A stretch of 64,000 nt of DNA from Rikenellaceae bacterium (GTDB lineage: Bacteria; Bacteroidota; Bacteroidia; Bacteroidales; Rikenellaceae), in NCBI GenBank assembly GCA_015059785.1, contig SUZS01000001.1, positions 62,001 to 126,000 of the forward strand, read 5' to 3'. Made by a program: the position numbers and the translations under genes. Each line of letters begins with the position of its first letter. The first letter of the stretch is position 1. Positions 57,680-64,000 of this stretch are shown here, one piece after another. The notes beneath the pieces were generated by a model, which worked only from the letters and a program-made list of their open reading frames with translations, did no database searches and was not told the DNA's origin.

Positions 57680-60600
57680 TTAGAAAGTGAGCTTTACATT
57701 GAACAAGAACTTACGAGCTGGTGGGTTGAATGTACCGCCTGAAGCATCAGCATTGTTTGAAGAAGAGTACATATTTGAACCACTCTCACGGCTGATACCT
57801 GTCTCTGGGTTAGCACCACCGCTAACGCCTGTCCAGTAGCAAAGAGTATTACCTGTAAATCCTACAGTTACCTTCTTGATACCAATCTTCTTGGTCCACT
57901 TTGATGGAAGGTCATAGTAGATAGATACATCACGCAAGCAGAGGTAGTCAGCGCGCTCAACGTTAAAGTCTGATGCACGGCTGAAGTTACGGTTACCAAA
58001 GTCTGCGTCGTTAGGGAAGAAGCGTGCGTACTTATAGTCGCAACCAGGGTGTGTCCAACAGTCATAAACCATCTTATCAACGTTTGAGTTACTGTTACCC
58101 AGAGTATTCTGGAAGAAACGAGTCTTCATATAGTTGTAGATAGAGTGACCGATAGCGTAATCCAAGTATACTGACAGAGTCAAATTCTTGTACTTGAATG
58201 TGTTGTTCAGACCACCAACAGAGTGAGGCACTACATTACCGAGGTGGAACATATCCTCGCCATCAATCTGCTCAGAGCCATCTGGACGACGTGCAGAACC
58301 CTCGCGGTTTACCCACTCGTAGTCACCGATATCCTTACGACCCTTATACTTAGCATCGTCCTTATCAGAGAGCTTGTCTGCACGACGGTGACCGTGTGCC
58401 TGGCTATCGTAGTAAGCTGCGTCAGCCTGTGCCTGATTCTCAATTACGTGAGAGATCTTGTAACCATAGATACGGCCCAATGGCTCGCCTACTGCAGTAC
58501 CACCAAAGCGGTAGCCGCTCTCAGACATTGTGTAACCACCAATTCGCCAAGCGTCGTTGCCGTTGATGTCAGTGTACTTATACTCGTCTGGAAGTGAGAG
58601 AACCTTGTTCTTTGAGAAGGTATAAGTGAAGTCGGTTGTCCAAGTGAAGTTCTTCTTCTGGATGTTTACAGAGCTAATCTCAACCTCAAATCCGTAGAAG
58701 CGTGCAGAACCGATGTTTGCCTTTACGCTGCTAAATGAACCTGTATCAGGCAGGGTGATAGAGAAGAGCATATTGTCGGTACGCTTGTTATAGTAATCAA
58801 CAACAAGGCGGAGACGATCCTTAAAGAAGCCCATATCAAGACCGAGGTCGAGCTGAGTAGTGGTCTCCCACTTCATACCAGAGTTCATCATCGCACTTGG
58901 GAGCATTGTTGAGTTGCCAGCGTAGAGGCTTGAAGCAAATGCACCGTAGGTGTCATAGAGACCAATACCGTTGTTACCAGTCTGACCATAAGAAGCACGG
59001 AACTTAAATGTGTTCATCTTGCTCTTGTCAGAATCCCAGAATGGCTCCTCAGAGATAATCCAAGCAACAGATCCTGCAGGGAAGAAGCCCCACTGGTTAC
59101 CCTTTGCGAACTTTGATGAACCATCGGCACGGAATGTAAACGATGCAACATAGCGATTAGCATAATCATAGTTTACACGACCGAAGTAAGAGATAAGAGC
59201 CTGCTGCTCATCCTCATTTGAAGCGGTGAAGTTTACACCAGAGCCGAGGATAGGCACCTTGTCAGATACTGAACCAGTAGCATTTGCAGTAAGGTACCAG
59301 TAACGCTGGTGCATATAGTCGTAACCAGCAGTAGCGTTTACTGTGTGAACATCATTGAAGGTCTTGTTGTAGTTAAGGTAAGCCTGGAATGTGTTACGCA
59401 GGGTCTCTGTACGAGTCTCGGTAGTAGAGCGGTCAGAGTAAACGAAGTTCTTGTGACCCTCAAACTCACCACGGTTGTAGTAGCTACCACGGTACTGGTT
59501 GTCAAAGATTGCATACTGTGCAGTTGCAGTAAGGCCGTCACAGATGTTCCACTTCAGGTTGAAGTTACCTGTCATACGGGTTGTTGCAGCCTCACGGTCA
59601 AAGAAGTTCTCATAGAACCAAGCTGTCTGCTGGAACTTGTTTGTACCACCAGTGATGTAGTTACCCTCAGTGTCAAAGTTACGAGTTGTAGGACCCATCA
59701 TCAGACCACGACCGATAGATGTGAAGTAGTCACCAAATGGAACCTGACGAACTGAACGAGAGAGGTCAAATGTTGTAGAGGCCTCAAGGCGCTTTGAAAT
59801 CTTGAAGGTAGTGTTACCGTGCATTGTAAATACATTGTAACCTGTACCAGCGATATAACCGTCATCCTCAAGGTAGCTTACAGAAGCTGCATAGCGAATC
59901 TTCTCGTTACCACCATTTACACCTACATACTCCTTGTGCCAGAGTGCTGGAGAGTACCACTGGCTCTGGTAGTCAGTATCACGGTATGTGAGGTACTTTG
60001 TAGGGTCAAGAGGGTCAGCCATCCACTTCCAACCAGCCTCTACCTCCTCACCTGGGTTGAGGTAGCGGGTTGTAAACATAGATGTACCGAGGGTGTTACC
60101 AGTACCGGCAGCATTTGCGCCTGCAAGAGCCTCAGCACCACCACGAACCTCAGCAAGTGCTGGACGAACCCAAGAGAGAAACTCCTGACCGTTCATAAGG
60201 TCCCACTTGCGTGAAGCCTCTGCCCAACCTACCTGAGCGTCAAAGACAATCTGAGGACCCTGACCTACAGAACCCTTCTTAGTAGTGATGAGTACTACAC
60301 CATTAGATGCACGAGCACCATAGATACCAGCAGAAGCAGCATCCTTAAGAACCTCGATAGACTCAATATCGTTAGGGTTGATGTCATCCATAGTACGAAG
60401 TACACCGTCAACAATAACGATTGGGTCGTTAGACATGTTGATAGATGAACCACCACGGATAAGGAAACGAGGAGCAGAACCTGAAGCCACATCGGCAGTC
60501 TGAACGCGCAGACCGGCAACCTTACCCTTCAGAGCGTCACCGACATTTGATACAGGAGCATCGAAGAGCTCTGCACCGTCAATCTTTGACACAGCAGTAG

Positions 60601-61225
60601 TAAGGGTACGGCGTGACTGAGTACCGTAACCTACAACGACAACCTCATCCATAGAGGTTGCAGCCTCCTTAAGGACAACATCGATAGTTGAGCGACGACC
60701 AATCTGCTCCATAACATCGGTATAACCGATATAAGAGAAGCCCAGAGTGTCTGTGCTCTTTGCAGTCAGGGAGTAGTTACCTGACATATCGGTTGTAGTA
60801 CCATTTGTAGTACCCTCAACCCATACAGTAACACCGATGAGCGGATTGCCCGCAGCATCCTTTACTGTACCTGTAACATTTGCAGTGCGAGCAGGGGCAG
60901 CAGCCACAGCAGCACGCTTTGTTACAATAATACTCTTGCCATCAACGGTAGTCTCAACATTCTGGCCAGCAAAGATTTTGCCCAGAACTGTTGAAAGCTC
61001 TTCGTCTTTGGCATCAATAGTCACAGCGGCGTCCATATTGACATCGCTGAGCTTAACAGAAATTGAGTAGCCCTGTTTCTGCAGTGACTGGATAGCCTGC
61101 TGAACAGTTGCATCCTTCAACTTCAAGTTGACCTTCTGCGCCTCTGCTGAGAGCGGAAGGGCCAACACACACATCGTTAGCAGAATGCTCCACAAACGAC
61201 GATGAGAGGAGATTTTTGTTCTCAT
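57680..61225 (-). CDS. SusC/RagA-family TonB-linked outer membrane transporter with STN domain
   Basis: An 1181-aa TonB-dependent transporter. After the signal peptide comes an STN domain (about 30-105: VNLKLKDATVQQAIQSLQKQ), which signals to FecR. Then a carboxypeptidase-regulatory-like domain (about 113-200), the SusC motif DEVVVVGYGTQSR, the plug, and the beta-barrel ending in an aromatic (NVKLTF). With SusD it imports a nutrient, powered by the ExbB/ExbD motor. The STN domain shows that it is part of a trans-envelope signalling loop with the FecR and ECF sigma encoded next to it. Confidence 0.95.
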   Translation of the reverse strand: MRTKISSHRRLWSILLTMCVLALPLSAEAQKVNLKLKDATVQQAIQSLQKQGYSISVKLSDVNMDAAVTIDAKDEELSTVLGKIFAGQNVETTVDGKSIIVTKRAAVAAAPARTANVTGTVKDAAGNPLIGVTVWVEGTTNGTTTDMSGNYSLTAKSTDTLGFSYIGYTDVMEQIGRRSTIDVVLKEAATSMDEVVVVGYGTQSRRTLTTAVSKIDGAELFDAPVSNVGDALKGKVAGLRVQTADVASGSAPRFLIRGGSSINMSNDPIVIVDGVLRTMDDINPNDIESIEVLKDAASAGIYGARASNGVVLITTKKGSVGQGPQIVFDAQVGWAEASRKWDLMNGQEFLSWVRPALAEVRGGAEALAGANAAGTGNTLGTSMFTTRYLNPGEEVEAGWKWMADPLDPTKYLTYRDTDYQSQWYSPALWHKEYVGVNGGNEKIRYAASVSYLEDDGYIAGTGYNVFTMHGNTTFKISKRLEASTTFDLSRSVRQVPFGDYFTSIGRGLMMGPTTRNFDTEGNYITGGTNKFQQTAWFYENFFDREAATTRMTGNFNLKWNICDGLTATAQYAIFDNQYRGSYYNRGEFEGHKNFVYSDRSTTETRTETLRNTFQAYLNYNKTFNDVHTVNATAGYDYMHQRYWYLTANATGSVSDKVPILGSGVNFTASNEDEQQALISYFGRVNYDYANRYVASFTFRADGSSKFAKGNQWGFFPAGSVAWIISEEPFWDSDKSKMNTFKFRASYGQTGNNGIGLYDTYGAFASSLYAGNSTMLPSAMMNSGMKWETTTQLDLGLDMGFFKDRLRLVVDYYNKRTDNMLFSITLPDTGSFSSVKANIGSARFYGFEVEISSVNIQKKNFTWTTDFTYTFSKNKVLSLPDEYKYTDINGNDAWRIGGYTMSESGYRFGGTAVGEPLGRIYGYKISHVIENQAQADAAYYDSQAHGHRRADKLSDKDDAKYKGRKDIGDYEWVNREGSARRPDGSEQIDGEDMFHLGNVVPHSVGGLNNTFKYKNLTLSVYLDYAIGHSIYNYMKTRFFQNTLGNSNSNVDKMVYDCWTHPGCDYKYARFFPNDADFGNRNFSRASDFNVERADYLCLRDVSIYYDLPSKWTKKIGIKKVTVGFTGNTLCYWTGVSGGANPETGISRESGSNMYSSSNNADASGGTFNPPARKFLFNVKLTF

Positions 61226-61287
61226 AGTGTTAAGTTTTGATTAGAAAATAGGTTAATTATAGTGTATTTGAAATACGCGGGGTTATA

Positions 61288-62277
61288 CTATTTTATATAT
61301 AGGTGTATCTCGCCATTACGCCAGTAGTAGCACATCTTACCGTTCTGCTCAAGGGTTGAGAGTATACGATCCAGAGACTCGTTATTAACGAAGGCTGAGT
61401 AGTAACGCTCCTCGGCAAGGGATGCGTGGTCGATGATAATCCTCACATCAAAGACCCTTTCAAGCTGTACAGCAATATCCCCCAGTCGGGAGTTGAAGAA
61501 CGAGAGCGAGCGAGCATTAGCACTGCGATTAAAGACATCCTCCGGAATATTCTCGCAGGTAAGACGACCAGAGCGCTTGTCCAGCTTTACGAAGTCTCCC
61601 GGGCGCATACGCACAGTGCGATTTTGACGCATATTCTTAGTCTCCATATCTACAGAGCCCTCAAGCAGCATAACCTCAACCTCACTATTTGAGTCGTATG
61701 AGCGAACATTGAATCGTGTACCGTGAACAACAACATCAACCTGCTCGGCTGAGACAATAAACTTGTGCATCTCATCCTTAGCAATGTCGGCATAGGCCTC
61801 ACCAGAGAGATAGACGCGGCGAATGTCGTCAGTAAACTTACTTGGATAGATAAGCCTTGAACAAGGAGAGAGGTGGATTGTTGAGCCGTCAGCAAGCTCT
61901 ACTGTACGGGTCTCACCACGCTGAGTATAGACCTCTCGCCACTCAACACGCTCAGAAGTAGCGACAAACAGCCCAACAAGTCCCGTAACAGCGACTGCCA
62001 CAATAAGCACTGCCGCCACGCGAAGGATACTGTTGATAATTGTTGTGCGGCGCTCCTTAGCTCCATTCTTGTGAATTCTTGACATCACAGCCTCGTAACT
62101 ACGACGGGTGTGCAGAGCACTATCCTTGGCATCAATAGCCTCCCACTCCTGGCGCAGAAGCTCGTCCTTTATATCGCTATCCTGACTATCTGTAAACCAA
62201 TCCGCAAACTCGCGTGTTACATCATCTGGATACTGATGCAGAAGGTAGTAATTTATTATTCTTTTAATCTTAGACAT
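61288..62277 (-). CDS. FecR-family anti-sigma factor
   Basis: A 329-aa inner-membrane protein. The cytoplasmic N-terminus (about 1-85) should hold the sigma factor, one helix follows (ILRVAAVLIVAVAVTGLVGLF), then a periplasmic FecR domain (TQRGETRTVELADGSTIHLS) and a C-terminal DUF4974 (SFFNSRLGDIAVQLERVFDV). The latter contacts the STN domain of SusC. It is 62 bp upstream of susC and divergent from its sigma factor. Confidence 0.92.
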   Translation of the reverse strand: MSKIKRIINYYLLHQYPDDVTREFADWFTDSQDSDIKDELLRQEWEAIDAKDSALHTRRSYEAVMSRIHKNGAKERRTTIINSILRVAAVLIVAVAVTGLVGLFVATSERVEWREVYTQRGETRTVELADGSTIHLSPCSRLIYPSKFTDDIRRVYLSGEAYADIAKDEMHKFIVSAEQVDVVVHGTRFNVRSYDSNSEVEVMLLEGSVDMETKNMRQNRTVRMRPGDFVKLDKRSGRLTCENIPEDVFNRSANARSLSFFNSRLGDIAVQLERVFDVRIIIDHASLAEERYYSAFVNNESLDRILSTLEQNGKMCYYWRNGEIHLYIK

Positions 62278-62378
62278 ATTCTGTTTACCCTATTGTATAT
62301 ATAAGACACAAAACAACAACAATACACCTAATCGCAAAAATTTTTTATCGTTTAGGAGTAAATATTAAATAAAATGTC

Positions 62379-62386
62379 TATATTTG
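62379..62386 (+). promoter_or_regulatory. -7 box upstream of the ECF sigma gene
   Basis: TATATTTG, an exact TAnnTTTG match, 19 bp before the ATG. The divergent fecR side shows no such box, so fecR-susCD may use the ECF sigma itself. Confidence 0.5.
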
Positions 62387-62405
62387 TGAGAAAGTGTAAC
62401 TACCT

Positions 62406-62963
62406 ATGACCGAGCAATTAGACCAGACGATAATTCGCAGACTCTCTGAGGGTGATCAGAGTGCTTATCGCATTGTGTTTGAGCACTACTTTCCTCGCGT
62501 GTGGGAGTTTGTGCGCCGAATTGTCAAGTCGGATGCTGTTGCTGAGGATGTTACACAGGATATCTTCGTAAAAATCTGGGAGCGACGAGAGATGTTCGGC
62601 ATTGAGGTGCACTCCTTTAACAACTACATCTATGTTATGTCGCGCAATGCGGCAATCAACGCCCTGCGCCGTAGTGGTCGCATCGCTCCACTTGCCGAGG
62701 AGGCTATGGGCAGTGCCTCTCCGCAGTCGCTTGAGGAGGACTACTACGCTCGCGAGAAGGAGCTTATCATCCGCCTCACCGTGTGCCGTATGCCAGAGCA
62801 ACGCCGCCGCATATTTGAGATGAGCCGCTATATGGGCTTGGACAACCAGACTATCGCCACCACGCTCAACCTCTCTAAGAAGACAGTTGAGAACCACCTA
62901 ACCCTCGCCCTGAGGACCCTCCGTTCGGTGCTTACCGCGTGGAGCGTAATATTCTTTCTTTAG
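62406..62963 (+). CDS. ECF RNA polymerase sigma-70 factor
   Basis: A 185-aa sigma factor with region 2 (YRIVFEHYFPRVWEFVRRIV, then AEDVTQDIFVKIWERR) and region 4 (RRRIFEMSRYMGLDNQTIAT, then LSKKTVENHLTLALRTLR). It belongs to the Bacteroidetes ECF group that works with FecR. It probably activates the adjacent fecR-susC-susD operon when substrate is bound. Here it is divergent from fecR rather than leading the operon. Confidence 0.93.
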   Translation: MTEQLDQTIIRRLSEGDQSAYRIVFEHYFPRVWEFVRRIVKSDAVAEDVTQDIFVKIWERREMFGIEVHSFNNYIYVMSRNAAINALRRSGRIAPLAEEAMGSASPQSLEEDYYAREKELIIRLTVCRMPEQRRRIFEMSRYMGLDNQTIATTLNLSKKTVENHLTLALRTLRSVLTAWSVIFFL

Positions 62964-63583
62964 CTATTAGCTGTTGGCTTGCCTTCGGCAACCCGACCCT
63001 GCTCCGCCTCGGCAATTCAAACAAGTTTGATTGCTCTCGGCTTAATCGCAGCGTTAGCCATTAGCCATTAGCGGGCTAACGCAGTACAGGGAATTTAGTG
63101 AGTTTAAGGAAGTTAGGGAATTTAGAAAAAATTATCCCTAAACTCCTTAATTTCCTTAATCTCCCGATAATTTGCCGTTAGCTAAGGAGCAAAGAGATTG
63201 CTACGCAGTTCGAGGCTGTTTTCGGATTTAGGAAAACTCTCGTAGAGAGTACGATGAAAAATAGAGCCTCACTCAAGCTTGCTTGAAAGTGAATGGCTCT
63301 ATTTTTTGTCGTAATAGCCGCAAGGCTATCCTAAATCCGCATCAGCGTAGAAGAGAAACGAAGTTTTTCACAAAGTTTTTGGCAGGAGTGGTTTTAATCT
63401 TTCTTGCGATGTTATTTGTGAGATGTTTTTTGGAATTTGGTGCGCAAACTCTGCAGTCACATAGCGCGGACTATTTGACAAAGAGGTTGTGCGACAAAAA
63501 CTAAAAACAGCCACAAAGAACGAAGTAAGAAGGGTTAAAACAACTCCTATGCTTTTTTCAAAAAGCGGGCAGTTCGCGTCAGC
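62964..63583. repeat. intergenic repeat island between the ECF sigma gene and cysS
   Basis: There is no gene here. From left: a CTATTAGCTGTTGGCTTGCC array, an inverted copy of the 4440-4515 module (CTTCGGCAACCCGACC), GCGTTAGCC/AGCGGGCTAACGC, a 9-nt-period hairpin (63089-63167), AAAGAGATTGCTACGCAG, the GGATTTAGGAAAACTCTCG module with an AGAGCC/GGCTCT stem (63223-63305), AAGGCTATCCTAAATCCGC, and a CAAAGTTTTTGGC...TTTTTTCAAAAAGCGGGC module. The 73-aa ORF at 63283-63504 runs through these repeats. Confidence 0.65.
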
Positions 63584-64000
63584 CTACTCTATCTCCCAGT
63601 CGTAGCCGTCTTTGCGGTCCTTGACGCGGATGCCGATAGCGGTGAGGCGGTCGCGGATTTGGTCTGAGAGTGCCCAATTCTTATTTGCCTTAGCCTCAAG
63701 GCGCATATCGAGGAGCATCTCGACAAGTGGTGTTACCATATCCTTGCCACCACCTGCTGTGGCAGCCTTCTCGTCCCTAAGTCCGAGGATGTCGTACACC
63801 CAGCGGTTTACTGTACTCTTGAGCATCTCAAGGTCCTCAGCCGTAGCTGTATGGCTACCGTCAGTAAGAGAGTTGAAAATCTTGACATAGTCAAACAGTG
63901 CGGAGATAACCATTGGAGAGTTAAGGTCGTCAGCCATAGCAGCCTCGCAACGCTCGTTAAGCTCTGCGGCGTTGAAGGTAGATGCAGCGGCAGGCTTTGC
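63584..64000 (-). CDS. cysS: cysteine--tRNA ligase (C-terminal part)
   Basis: The last 138 codons or so of a leftward gene that enters from the right edge. The motif CEAAMADDLNSP starts the CysRS anticodon-binding helical domain (DALR), and the remainder (AKANKNWALSDQIRDRLTAIGI, then VKDRKDGYDWE) is the typical C-terminus. The ORF track begins at an internal Met at 63937, but the reading frame is open to the end of the window. Confidence 0.92.
   Translation of the reverse strand, partial: AKPAAASTFNAAELNERCEAAMADDLNSPMVISALFDYVKIFNSLTDGSHTATAEDLEMLKSTVNRWVYDILGLRDEKAATAGGGKDMVTPLVEMLLDMRLEAKANKNWALSDQIRDRLTAIGIRVKDRKDGYDWEIE

Noticed and set aside
63283-63504. 73-aa ORF with a hydrophobic segment
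   Set aside because: It runs through dispersed repeat modules also found at 30890 and 41800; no promoter and no independent support.

Overview
The window comes from a member of the Bacteroidales, with Alistipes/Rikenellaceae as a tentative guess. Evidence: a SusC/SusD pair with an STN domain, an ECF sigma factor with a FecR-type anti-sigma factor, a BACON/FISUMP lipoprotein, a DUF3467 protein, the Bacteroidetes-type ExbB-x-ExbD-ExbD operon, and many promoters with the -7 box TAnnTTTG (several with TTG 19-21 bp upstream). Shine-Dalgarno sequences are not obvious. Almost all genes are housekeeping.

Layout. 1-5.4 kb: the start of mnmA, then mdh-gcvH, a membrane LytTR regulator, an SGNH hydrolase, birA and dapD. 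5.4-19.1 kb: one rightward operon that joins an S9 peptidase and aspartokinase to a division/cell-wall (dcw) block (rsmH, ftsL, ftsI, murE, mraY, murD, ftsW). The block stops after ftsW at a seven-copy 121-bp tandem array, followed by hslR. 19.45-25.07 kb: a 5.6-kb integrated element inserted in the 3' end of a tRNA-Leu gene. 25.1-30.7 kb: tRNA-Leu, tRNA-Cys, a divergent dprA, tatD, ansA and the ExbB/ExbD operon. 31.1-39.7 kb: a leftward eight-gene operon running kbl, lrp-like, queD, polA, histidine phosphatase, PHP protein, DeoR regulator, DUF3467. 39.9-52.5 kb: sppA, fba, an NSS transporter, dnaX-tyrS-folB, galE-deoC and an ABC-2 exporter. 52.9-63.0 kb: a nutrient-uptake locus (GDPD lipoprotein, BACON/FISUMP lipoprotein, SusD, SusC, FecR, divergent ECF sigma). 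63.6-64 kb: the end of cysS.

The most unusual part is the 19.45-25.07 kb element. It has a tyrosine integrase, a 16-bp att duplication, paired 11-bp arm-type repeats near both ends, an excisionase-like HTH protein, and a replication module (phage-O/DnaD-like initiator plus DnaC-like helicase loader). Inside the initiator gene are seven GACACA iterons, mostly at 12-bp spacing, followed by an A/T-rich stretch: the layout of a lambda-type origin. There are no capsid, terminase-large, relaxase or lysis genes. It also has a probable small RNA with a near-consensus promoter and a terminator, and two proteins I cannot identify. It looks like a minimal replicating integrative element or phage satellite.

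The second unusual layer is in the intergenic DNA. Several gaps, nearly all at gene 3' ends and mostly between convergent genes, are mosaics of repeat modules. These include a family of ~127-bp near-perfect hairpins with a GGATAGTAC/GTACAGCC core that can begin at the preceding gene's stop codon, other long hairpins with different cores, 9-nt-period TTTAAGGAG hairpins, and 7-nt GGCTAAT arrays. dnaX carries an A10 slippery run that links a short gamma frame to a tau frame. mnmA and dnaX have promoter boxes so close to the ATG that their mRNAs are probably leaderless or nearly so.
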